A DNA stretch of 14,929 nt from Actinomycetes bacterium. Lineage in GTDB: Bacteria; Actinomycetota; Acidimicrobiia; Acidimicrobiales; Microtrichaceae. This document shows positions 6,868 through 13,498 of this stretch, piece by piece. A program made the position numbers and the translations under genes. The notes beneath the pieces were generated by a model. The model ran no database searches, was not told the origin of the DNA, and saw nothing but the letters and a program-made list of their open reading frames with translations. The DNA lies in contig JAEZFI010000333.1 of assembly GCA_023437745.1 (NCBI GenBank), positions 1 to 14,929 of the forward strand, read 5' to 3'. Numbering within the stretch: position 1 is the first letter of the stretch; every line of letters starts with the position of its first letter.

Positions 6868-8637
6868 ATGCCGCTCGTCGAGATCGATCCCGAACAGGCC
6901 CGTGACATCGCGAAGTTCGAGACGCAGCTCGAGCGCTACTTCTCCGGTGAGATGGAAGAGGATGCGTTCCGCGTCTTCCGCCTGAACAACGGGGTCTACG
7001 GCCAGCGGCAGGGCGGCACCAACCAGATGGTGCGTGTGAAGGCGCCGTGGGGTGGCGTCACCGCCGAGCAGCTCGACATGTTCGGACGCCTCGCCGACGA
7101 GTACAGCCGCGGCTGGGGCCACATCACGACCCGGCAGAACATCCAGTTCCACTACGTCGAGCTGAAGCGCGTCCCCGACATGCTCCGCGACATGGCCTCC
7201 GTCGGGCTCACCAGCCGTGAGGCGTGCGGCGACACGGTCCGCAACGTCATGGGCTGCCACCTCGCCGGCGCCTGCCCCCACGAGGAGCTGGACATCACGG
7301 CGTGGGCCGAGGCTGCGTTCCGCCACTTCGTCCGCAACCCGATCGCCCAGCGGCTCCCCCGCAAGTTCAAGATCAACTTCTCGGGATGCGCCACCGACTG
7401 CGGCCAGGCGATGTTCAACGACGCCGGCGTGATCGCCACCAGCCGCACCCGTGAGGACGGCACGGTCGAGAGCGGCTTCCGGGTGTACGTGGCCGGTGGT
7501 CTGGGCGCCAACCCGCACCCGGCGCTGCTCCTCGAGGACTTCACCGCCAAGGAGGACCTGCTCCCGACCATCGAGTCGATCCTGCGGGTCTTCGAACACA
7601 CCGGCAACCGGAAGAACAAGCTGCGCGCCCGCCTGAAGTGGGTCGTCGACGAGCTGGGCTGGGACGAGGTCCAGGAGCGGATCTTCGCCGTGCGGCGCTT
7701 CCTCGTCGGCTCGTCCAGCTGGCCCGGTGGCATCCCCGAGGCCGTCCTCGAGATGGGCGACGCCCCCGCGGGTCGCGGTCCGGGCGCGGTGACCCCGGTC
7801 GGCCAGTCCGGCGTGCCGGTCGCCATCCGCGGCACGACGCCGTACGCCCGGTGGGAGCAGACGAACGTGGTGCGGGGCGCCGCCAAGGGCACCGTCTCGG
7901 CGGTCGCCTGGGCCCGCCTCGGCGACATCACCTCCGACCAGTTCCGGGCGCTCGCCTCGATCACCCGCGAGTTCGGCGCCGACGTGCGGTTCACCAACCG
8001 CCAGAACATCGCCTTCCGTGACCTCACCGAGGAGCAGCTGCCGCTGCTGTACCAGCGCCTCGAGGCCATCGGCATGGCCGAGCCCGGCGCCGAGCTCACC
8101 CGCGACGTGGTCGCCTGCCCGGGCGCCGACACCTGCAACCTCGCCGTGACGCAGAGCCGCGGCCTCGCGTCCGCCATCACCGACGCGCTCGAGGAGGCCG
8201 GCCTCGCCGAGGTCCCCGGCATCCGCACCAACATCTCGGGCTGCACGAACAGCTGCGGCCAGCACCACGCCTATGACATCGGCTTCAACGGCGTCGAGCG
8301 GCGAGCCCACGGCAAGAGCGCACCGGGTTACCAGATGCTCCTCGGCGGCTACGTGGCCGGCGGCGAGGTGCAGTTCGGCGAGCGGGCGTTGCGGCTGCCG
8401 GCCAAGACCGCACCGCAGGCCGTGGTCCGGATCGTCGGTCGCTACGCCGCCGAGCGTGACGCGGGCGAGATGTTCCACCAGTGGCTCGCCCGCAACGGCG
8501 GGGCCGCCGAGGTGGGCGCCACGCTCGCCGACCTCGACCTGTTCCCCCTCCCCGAGGAGGACCCGTCGTACTACGTCGACTACGGCGAGACCGGTCCCTA
8601 CGAGAAGGTGCTCGGCGAGTCCGAGTGCGCAGTCTGA
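6868..8637 (+). CDS. Siroheme sulfite/nitrite reductase with two complete cluster motifs
   Basis: A 589-residue reductase of the NiR/SiR family with two repeated halves. Family members use a siroheme coupled to a 4Fe-4S cluster for six-electron reduction of sulfite to sulfide or nitrite to ammonia, usually with ferredoxin as donor. The first half has TTRQNIQFH (87-95), the second NRQNIAF (377-383). The second half carries the expected ligands C417-x5-C423 (CPGADTC) and C459-x3-C463 (CTNSC). Unusually, the first half also carries C130-x5-C136 (CHLAGAC) and C174-x3-C178 (CATDC), a site normally lost. ATG 6868 follows AGGAGA; the open frame extends further upstream but overlaps the DAHP synthase gene. 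cysH starts 11 bases after the stop, which favours a sulfite reductase in assimilation. A nitrite role is not excluded. Confidence 0.93.
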   Translation: MPLVEIDPEQARDIAKFETQLERYFSGEMEEDAFRVFRLNNGVYGQRQGGTNQMVRVKAPWGGVTAEQLDMFGRLADEYSRGWGHITTRQNIQFHYVELKRVPDMLRDMASVGLTSREACGDTVRNVMGCHLAGACPHEELDITAWAEAAFRHFVRNPIAQRLPRKFKINFSGCATDCGQAMFNDAGVIATSRTREDGTVESGFRVYVAGGLGANPHPALLLEDFTAKEDLLPTIESILRVFEHTGNRKNKLRARLKWVVDELGWDEVQERIFAVRRFLVGSSSWPGGIPEAVLEMGDAPAGRGPGAVTPVGQSGVPVAIRGTTPYARWEQTNVVRGAAKGTVSAVAWARLGDITSDQFRALASITREFGADVRFTNRQNIAFRDLTEEQLPLLYQRLEAIGMAEPGAELTRDVVACPGADTCNLAVTQSRGLASAITDALEEAGLAEVPGIRTNISGCTNSCGQHHAYDIGFNGVERRAHGKSAPGYQMLLGGYVAGGEVQFGERALRLPAKTAPQAVVRIVGRYAAERDAGEMFHQWLARNGGAAEVGATLADLDLFPLPEEDPSYYVDYGETGPYEKVLGESECAV

Positions 8638-8648
8638 GGTCGACGACG

Positions 8649-9362
8649 ATGACGCTCACGCAGTCCAACGCGGCCCCGTTGCCGGTGACCCACATCCAGA
8701 CCGCGCCGTACACCGACGGCGAGCTGGCCGAGCTGAACGCCGAGTTCGAGCACGCGCCCGCCTCGAAGATCATCGCGTGGGCGGCCGAGACGTTCGGGCC
8801 GTTCCTCTCGCTGGCGGCCTCGATGGCCGACGCCCTCCTCATCGACCTGGCGACGAAGGTCGACCCCGGGATCGAGGTCGTGTTCATCGACACCGGCTAC
8901 CACTTCCCCGAGACGATGGAGACGGTGGAGAAGATCCGCCGTCACTACGGCCTCAACCTGCGGATCATGACGGTGGCGCCGCACGCCGAGGAGCTCTGGA
9001 AGGTCGACCCGGAGAACTGCTGCTCGTCGGTGAAGGTCGGCCAGCTCGACCGGGCGCTCGCCGGCAAGCAGGCCTGGATGTCCGGCCTGCGCCGCGACGA
9101 GGCGCCCAGCCGGGCGAACGCACCGATCGTGGCCCGCGACCTGCGCGGCCTCGTGAAGGTCAACCCGATCGCCAACTGGACCAACCTGGACGTCGACGCC
9201 TACATGGCCGAGCACGACATCCCCTACAACCCGCTGCTCGACCAGGGCTACCCGTCGATCGGCTGCTGGCCCTGCACGTCGAAGGTCGCCGAGGGCGAGG
9301 ATCCTCGCTCCGGCCGCTGGGCCGGCAAGGACAAGACGGAGTGCGGCCTGCACCTTGCTTGA
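8649..9362 (+). CDS. cysH: 4Fe-4S adenylylsulfate (APS) reductase
   Basis: A 237-residue assimilatory reductase that turns activated sulfate into sulfite using thioredoxin. The paired cysteines C124-C125 (ENCCSSVKV) and C206-x2-C209 (GCWPC) are the four ligands of the 4Fe-4S cluster that mark APS-using enzymes over cluster-free PAPS reductases. The catalytic cysteine is C232 in the C-terminal ECGLHL. VFIDTGYHFPET (78-89) and the RRDEAPSR segment (148-155) are typical of the family. ATG 8649 follows GAGGT at eight bases; a longer frame would overlap the reductase gene. The product, sulfite, is the natural substrate of the enzyme encoded just upstream, so the two form a sulfate-assimilation operon. 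The last two codons, GCT TGA, belong to a 46-bp direct repeat that recurs downstream. Confidence 0.95.
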   Translation: MTLTQSNAAPLPVTHIQTAPYTDGELAELNAEFEHAPASKIIAWAAETFGPFLSLAASMADALLIDLATKVDPGIEVVFIDTGYHFPETMETVEKIRRHYGLNLRIMTVAPHAEELWKVDPENCCSSVKVGQLDRALAGKQAWMSGLRRDEAPSRANAPIVARDLRGLVKVNPIANWTNLDVDAYMAEHDIPYNPLLDQGYPSIGCWPCTSKVAEGEDPRSGRWAGKDKTECGLHLA

Positions 9363-9402
9363 CGGGCCGGGCCAGCTCCGCCTCAGGTTCGCTCGCAAGC
9401 TC
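9357..9402 (+). repeat. 46-bp direct repeat, copy 1
   Basis: This copy is identical to 9430-9475, with a period of 73 bases. It starts inside the last two codons of cysH (GCTTGA). Its ends GCTTG (9357-9361) and CAAGC (9396-9400) are inverted complements, so each copy could also fold. Confidence 0.9.
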
Positions 9403-9417
9403 GCTGCTTCGGCTGCG
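9402..9417 (+). terminator. UUCG hairpin after cysH
   Basis: CGCTGC and GCTGCG pair around the loop TTCG, with one T-T mismatch. A UUCG loop closed by C-G is exceptionally stable in RNA. It lies 40 bases after the cysH stop, between the two 46-bp repeats. There is no U-tract, so termination is inferred. Confidence 0.4.
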
Positions 9418-9429
9418 CTACCCGGCCGG

Positions 9430-9475
9430 GCTTGACGGGCCGGGCCAGCTCCGCCTCAGGTTCGCTCGCAAGCTC
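9430..9475 (+). repeat. 46-bp direct repeat, copy 2
   Basis: This is a perfect copy of 9357-9402, running from GCTTGACGGG to GCAAGCTC. It has no transposase gene or flanking target duplication. CCCGGCC (9421-9427) and GGCCGGG (9438-9444) form a further 7-bp hairpin across its left edge. Confidence 0.9.
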
Positions 9476-9488
9476 CGCCGTCCCTGAC

Positions 9489-9535
9489 TTCTCGGCGCGA
9501 ATTGTCCCGCCAGGCGGGACACAGCGCGCCGAGAA
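9489..9535. repeat. 47-bp nested palindrome upstream of the PaaX-family gene
   Basis: Outer arms TTCTCGGCGCG (9489-9499) and CGCGCCGAGAA (9525-9535) and inner arms TGTCCCGCC (9503-9511) and GGCGGGACA (9513-9521) share one centre at A9512. Twenty of 23 base pairs match. It ends 22 bases before the TTGACA of the next promoter. It could be an operator, a bidirectional terminator or a dispersed repeat. Confidence 0.85.
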
Positions 9536-9557
9536 CCGCCGCGCCCGCCCCGTCACG

Positions 9558-9586
9558 TTGACACCGCACGGACCAGCCGCCACCAT
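9558..9586 (+). promoter_or_regulatory. Promoter of the PaaX-family gene (leaderless)
   Basis: A consensus TTGACA (9558-9563), 17 bases, then CACCAT (9581-9586). Six bases later is GTG 9593, so the transcript should start at the start codon. No ribosome binding site is visible, which agrees with a leaderless mRNA. Confidence 0.6.
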
Positions 9587-9592
9587 GTGGTC

Positions 9593-10498
9593 GTGACCGA
9601 AACGACCGACACGATTTCGACCACCTTCGGTGGTGACGACTCGCCGCCCACCCGGCTGCTCGTGCTCGGCATGGCACACCGCGACGGCTCGATCATCGGC
9701 TCGGAGCTCTACTCCGTGCTCGAGCCCTGTGGGCTGTCGGTCGACCAGGTCCGGTCGCAGATGCGGCGCCTCGTCGCCGAGGGTCTCTTCGAGCGGGACG
9801 GCGAGGGCCGCGACGCCTGCTACCGGGCGACGCCCAGCGGCCGGGCCGCCCTCTCCGCCACGACCACCCGCCACACGCTGGCCTACGCGCAGGACGCGGC
9901 GGGCCGCGGTTGGGACCGCATGTGGCGGATCGTGGCGTTCGCCATCCCCGAGAGCCGTCGTGCCGACCGTGACGCGTTCCGCGACACGCTCCTCCGGCTC
10001 GGTGCCGCGCCGCTCCAGAACGGCGTCTACGTCTCGCCGCACCGCTGGGAGGCGGAGGTGCAGGGCGAGATCGAGCGGCACGACATCGCCGCGTACGTGA
10101 ACCTGGCGACGACCGAGGACCTCTCCGTCGGCTCGGTCACCGACCCACGGCAGATCGCCTCGACGCTCTGGCCGCTCGACGACATCGCGCAGCGGTACCA
10201 GGCCTTCATCGACGCCTACCGGGACGTCCCTGCGATGCTCGAGCGCATGCGCCGCTCGGGGCGGAAGATCAGCGAGGCCGAGTGGCTGCCCGGGGCGCTG
10301 CTCATCGCCATCCGGTTCAACCAGAGCTTCGAGATCGACCCGCTCCTGCCGCCCGAGCTGCTCCCGCGGCCCTGGCCGGGGCGCGAGGCCCGTCAGCTCC
10401 TCGCCGCCTGCCGCAAGCTCGGCATCCTCACCCGTGAGGACAAGTCCGGGCCGGCGCTGTTCAGCGTCTTCGACGACGCGATCTCGAACCTGCCGTAG
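9593..10498 (+). CDS. PaaX-family transcriptional regulator
   Basis: A 301-residue protein with the PaaX layout. The N-terminal winged helix (about 20-90) includes SELYSVLEPCGLSVDQVRSQ, then MRRLVAEGLFERD and YRATPSGRAAL. The central domain starts at GWDRMWRIVAFAIPE (106-120), and its family segment LRLGAAPLQNGVYVSPH spans 134-150. The C-terminal domain reaches residue 301. Known PaaX repressors respond to phenylacetyl-CoA and control phenylacetate catabolism, but no such genes are in the window. The ligand is therefore unknown. GTG 9593 is preferred over GTG 9587 because a consensus promoter places transcription start there. The 47-bp palindrome just upstream could be its own operator. It is followed after 43 bases by the DUF2505 gene. 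Confidence 0.88.
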   Translation: MTETTDTISTTFGGDDSPPTRLLVLGMAHRDGSIIGSELYSVLEPCGLSVDQVRSQMRRLVAEGLFERDGEGRDACYRATPSGRAALSATTTRHTLAYAQDAAGRGWDRMWRIVAFAIPESRRADRDAFRDTLLRLGAAPLQNGVYVSPHRWEAEVQGEIERHDIAAYVNLATTEDLSVGSVTDPRQIASTLWPLDDIAQRYQAFIDAYRDVPAMLERMRRSGRKISEAEWLPGALLIAIRFNQSFEIDPLLPPELLPRPWPGREARQLLAACRKLGILTREDKSGPALFSVFDDAISNLP

Positions 10499-10511
10499 CC
10501 GGCTCCCCGAC

Positions 10512-10529
10512 CCGGGCGGCTCGCCCCGG
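10512..10529 (+). terminator. Hairpin after the PaaX-family gene
   Basis: CCGGGCG (10512-10518) pairs with CGCCCCGG (10522-10529) with one bulged C and a 3-base loop, 13 bases after the stop. It abuts the -10 of the next gene. No U-tract is present. Confidence 0.35.
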
Positions 10530-10535
10530 TATCGT
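10530..10535 (+). promoter_or_regulatory. Leaderless -10 of the DUF2505 gene
   Basis: TATCGT ends six bases before GTG 10542, so transcription should begin at the start codon. No ribosome binding site and no clear -35 are visible. Confidence 0.5.
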
Positions 10536-10541
10536 CGCCGG

Positions 10542-11033
10542 GTGCGATTCGAGCTGGTCCAGCGCCTCCCGGGGCCTCCGGCCGCCGCCATCCGGCTCTA
10601 CGCCGACCCGGCGTTCCACACGTCGCTGACCGGGCTGACCAAGGTGGACACCCCGACGCTGGTCGACCGCACGGAGGTCGACGACGGGGCGAGCGTCCGA
10701 CTCCACTACCGCTTCATCGCCCACCTCCCCGGCGCGGTGACGGCGGTGGTCGACCCCGACCGCCTCTCGTGGACCGAGGAGACCCTCTACCGGTTCGGGC
10801 CCATGACGGCCACGACGGTGCTCCACCCCGACCACTACGCCGACAAGCTGACCGCCAGCCTCACGTCACGCTTCGAGGCCGACGGTGCGGGCACCGTCCG
10901 GCGGGTCGCCGGCGAGCTGAAGGTCAGGATGCTCCTCGTCGGCGGGCAGGTGGAGCGAGCGATCGTGTCAGGCCTGGAGGAGCACCTCGCCGAGGAGTCC
11001 CACCAGGCCGCCGCCCGGCTCGCCGCGGACTGA
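10542..11033 (+). CDS. DUF2505 family protein
   Basis: A 163-residue protein that resembles DUF2505, an actinobacterial family thought to share the START/SRPBCC-type ligand-binding fold. Recognisable stretches are the opening MRFELVQRLPGP, ADPAFHTSLTGL (21-32) and VVDPDRLSWTEETLYRFGP. A C-terminal amphipathic helix follows GELKVRMLLVGGQVERAI. There is no signal peptide or membrane segment. GTG 10542 is chosen because the homologous part begins there and TATCGT lies six bases upstream; an open frame further upstream overlaps the regulator gene. No catalytic residues can be named. It may bind a lipid or other hydrophobic ligand, but its role is unknown. Confidence 0.8.
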   Translation: MRFELVQRLPGPPAAAIRLYADPAFHTSLTGLTKVDTPTLVDRTEVDDGASVRLHYRFIAHLPGAVTAVVDPDRLSWTEETLYRFGPMTATTVLHPDHYADKLTASLTSRFEADGAGTVRRVAGELKVRMLLVGGQVERAIVSGLEEHLAEESHQAAARLAAD

Positions 11034-11048
11034 CCGCCACCCCGCACC

Positions 11049-11074
11049 CTCCGTCGACCGTCGACCCTGCGTGC
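11049..11074 (+). repeat. 26-bp imperfect direct repeat, copy 1
   Basis: This copy matches 11087-11112 at 24 of 26 positions, with a period of 38 bases. It opens CTCCGTCGACCGTCG and ends CCTGCGTGC. It lies between the DUF2505 stop and the acylase promoter. Confidence 0.85.
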
Positions 11075-11087
11075 GCGAGACGCACGC
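11069..11087 (+). terminator. Hairpin between the DUF2505 and acylase genes
   Basis: GCGTGCG and CGCACGC pair perfectly around CGAGA, 35 bases after the DUF2505 stop. It bridges the two 26-bp repeat copies. It may end the upstream transcript or shape the acylase promoter region. Confidence 0.35.
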
Positions 11088-11112
11088 TCCGTCGACCGTC
11101 GGTCCTGCGTGC
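11087..11112 (+). repeat. 26-bp imperfect direct repeat, copy 2
   Basis: This is the second copy of the unit at 11049-11074. It ends ten bases before the acylase -10 at 11122, so it covers the expected -35 region. That position would suit a regulator or activator site. Confidence 0.85.
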
Positions 11113-11121
11113 CGCCGGGGC

Positions 11122-11127
11122 TACGTT
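11122..11127 (+). promoter_or_regulatory. Leaderless -10 of the acylase gene
   Basis: TACGTT ends six bases before ATG 11134, so transcription should start on the start codon. No ribosome binding site is present. No TTGACA-like -35 is seen; the second 26-bp repeat lies in its place. Confidence 0.5.
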
Positions 11128-11133
11128 GCGGCG

Positions 11134-13497
11134 ATGACCGACGGGACACATCGCTACGAGGCCGACATCCGGTGGACGACCCACGGGGTCGCCCACATCC
11201 GGGCCGACGACTGGGGCAGCCTCGGCTTCGGGCAGGGATGGGCCTGCGCTCGCGACCAGCTCCCCGCCATCGCCGACCAGGTCGTGAAGGTCCGGTCTGA
11301 GCGGGCGCTCCACTTCGGCCGAGGCCGTGAGGACGCCAACGTGGCCAGCGACTTCGGCTACCTCGCCCTCGACGTGGTGGGCATGGGCGAGCGGATCCGC
11401 GACGCCCAGCCCGACCACCTCCGGGAGCTCGCCGCCGGCTACGTCGCCGGCTACAACGCCTGGCTGGCCGAGGCCCACGACACCGGAGCCCTGCCCGACT
11501 GGTGCCGGGACGCCGTCGACCTCGGCGGGAGCGGCGGCGGGTGGATCCGCCCGATCACCGAGACGGACTTCTACGCGCACCTCGCCGACGTCACGCTGAT
11601 GGCGAGCGGTCGGAACCTGGCCGGCCTCGTGGGACGCGCGGTCGCGCCCGGGCCCGACGGGCCGGCCGCACCGTCCCCGATCGACGCGCTCGGGGGCAGC
11701 AGCGGCGCGGCCAGCAACGGGTGGGCCTTCGGCGGCGACGCGACCGCCTCGGGCCACGGCCTCGTCCTCGCGAACCCGCACTTCCCGTGGTACGGCGAAG
11801 CCCGGTTCTGGGAGTGCCACCTCACCATCCCGGGTGAGCTCGACGTGTACGGGGTCTCGCTCCTCGGCACCCCGGGGGTCCAGATGGGCTTCAACGAGGG
11901 CGTGGCGTGGGCGCACACCTTCAGCTGCGGCCACCGGTTCACGGTGCAGCGGCTCGACCTCGTCCCCGGCGACCCCACCAGCTACCGGTACGGCGACGGC
12001 GAGCGGTCGATGTCGTCGACGCTCCACCAGCTGAAGGTGCGCGACGAGGACGGCTCGGTCCGGACGATCGAGCGCCTCCTCTGGCACTCGCACCACGGCC
12101 CGATGATCAACCTGCCACTCGTCGGCTGGGGCATGGAGATCGGCTTCACCTTCCGGGACGCGAACGTCGAGAACGTGGGCGTCCTGCGCCAGTTCCTGGG
12201 GATGGACGCCGCGACCGACCTCGACCAGTTCCGTGCCGTCTTCGCCGAGGTGCAGGGTCTGCCGTGGGTGAACACCCTCGCCGCCGATCGCTCCGGGCGC
12301 TGCTGGTACGCCGACGCGTCGGCGACGCCGGCGCTCACCCCCGACGCCCAGCAGCGGTTCCGTGATCGCCTGCGCGACGACCTCATCGCGGCCCTGCTGT
12401 TCGAGAACCGCGTGGCCCTCCTCGACGGCAGCGACCCTGCCGACGAGTGGCAGGAGCGCCCGGGTGCCCGCTCCCCCGGCCTCGAACCGTTCGACGCGCT
12501 CCCCCAGATGGAGCGCCGGGACGTCGTGGTCAACGCGAACGACTCGCACTGGCTGACCCACCCCGACGAGCTGCTCGAGGGCTACCCCGTGCTGTGCGGT
12601 CTGGAGCGGACGCCCCGGAGCCTGAGGACACGCCAGAACCTCCGGACCGCCCACCACCTCGCGTCCACCGGGTCGGTCACCACCGAGACGGTGATCGACG
12701 CGCTGTTCTCCAACGAGAGCCTCAGCGCCGAGCTCCTCGTGAGGGAGGTGGTCGAGCGCTGCCGGACCGCCGGGACCATCACGGTCGAGGGCCACGTCGC
12801 GGACCTGGCGGCCGCCGGCGAGATCCTCGCCCGGTGGGATCGGCGCTACGACCTCGACTCGGTCGGCGCCACCCTCTGGCGGGAGCTGATCGGCGGCCTC
12901 CCCGACGCGGCCTGGCGCGACGCCGGCCCGCTGTTCGCCACGCCGTTCGACCCCGACGATCCGGTCGCCACCCCCAGGGCGCTCGCCGCGCCGCCCGACG
13001 GGCCGCCCGAGTCCGACCCGGTCCTCCACGCCCTGGGCCATGCCGTGCGGGTCCTCGACGCCGCCGGGGTGCCGCTCGACGCTCCGCTCGGCGACGTGCA
13101 GTGGGCGGCCCGCGGCGACGCACGAGTTCCCGTCCACGGCGGCGGAGAGGTCGAAGGCCTCCTCAACGTGCTCACCCCCTATGGCGCGCTGCCGTCGGCG
13201 TCCCTCGAGCCGACACCCCCCAAGCCCGTCGCCCTGACGGGTCGGGAGCGGACGGGCCTCGGTGCCGGGGGCTACTCGTGCGACTACGGGACGAGCTGCG
13301 TGATGGCGGTCGAGCTGACCGACGACGGTCCGAACGGCGTCGGGCTCCTGTCGTACGGCCAGTCGGGCGACGCCCGCTCCCCGCACCACCACGACGGCAC
13401 GGCGGCGTACGCCGCGAAGGCGGTGCGACCGCTGCGCTTCCGGGACGCCGACATCGAAGCGGACCCGGAGCTGGTCCGGCGCACCGTTCGGGGCTGA
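11134..13497 (+). CDS. Penicillin/aculeacin/AHL acylase-family Ntn-hydrolase, no export signal
   Basis: A 787-residue precursor of an N-terminal-nucleophile amidase, a family that removes acyl chains from beta-lactams, lipopeptides or acyl-homoserine lactones. GVAHIRADDWGSLGFGQGWA (residues 18-37) opens the alpha chain. S194 in AASNGWAF is the expected nucleophile that starts the beta chain after self-cleavage. Counted from it, H216 is beta-23 and F263 is beta-70, the positions of His and Val in PvdQ as I recall them. N469 in NANDSHW is the probable oxyanion Asn. VAWAHTFSCGHRFTVQRLDL and LSYGQSGDARSPHHHDG fit the aculeacin/AHL acylase branch. Family members are usually exported, but no signal peptide is visible here or in the frame upstream, so it should act in the cytoplasm. 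ATG 11134 follows a leaderless -10. A sugar kinase gene starts one base after the stop. The substrate is unknown. Confidence 0.92.
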   Translation: MTDGTHRYEADIRWTTHGVAHIRADDWGSLGFGQGWACARDQLPAIADQVVKVRSERALHFGRGREDANVASDFGYLALDVVGMGERIRDAQPDHLRELAAGYVAGYNAWLAEAHDTGALPDWCRDAVDLGGSGGGWIRPITETDFYAHLADVTLMASGRNLAGLVGRAVAPGPDGPAAPSPIDALGGSSGAASNGWAFGGDATASGHGLVLANPHFPWYGEARFWECHLTIPGELDVYGVSLLGTPGVQMGFNEGVAWAHTFSCGHRFTVQRLDLVPGDPTSYRYGDGERSMSSTLHQLKVRDEDGSVRTIERLLWHSHHGPMINLPLVGWGMEIGFTFRDANVENVGVLRQFLGMDAATDLDQFRAVFAEVQGLPWVNTLAADRSGRCWYADASATPALTPDAQQRFRDRLRDDLIAALLFENRVALLDGSDPADEWQERPGARSPGLEPFDALPQMERRDVVVNANDSHWLTHPDELLEGYPVLCGLERTPRSLRTRQNLRTAHHLASTGSVTTETVIDALFSNESLSAELLVREVVERCRTAGTITVEGHVADLAAAGEILARWDRRYDLDSVGATLWRELIGGLPDAAWRDAGPLFATPFDPDDPVATPRALAAPPDGPPESDPVLHALGHAVRVLDAAGVPLDAPLGDVQWAARGDARVPVHGGGEVEGLLNVLTPYGALPSASLEPTPPKPVALTGRERTGLGAGGYSCDYGTSCVMAVELTDDGPNGVGLLSYGQSGDARSPHHHDGTAAYAAKAVRPLRFRDADIEADPELVRRTVRG

Positions 13498-13498
13498 C

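Noticed and set aside
6856..8478. 540-codon minus-strand open frame
   Set aside because: It is antisense to the sulfite reductase gene. The His-, Gly- and Val-rich sequence shows no family motif and is explained by GC-rich codon usage.
9357..9475. The 46-bp repeats as a CRISPR array or mobile-element ends
   Set aside because: There are only two copies with one 27-base spacer, no cas gene, no transposase and no target-site duplication.
9593..10498. PaaX central domain as evidence of a CRISPR adaptation protein
   Set aside because: The PaaX central domain is known to resemble Cas2 in fold, but the winged helix and PaaX C-terminal part identify a regulator, and no repeat array is nearby.
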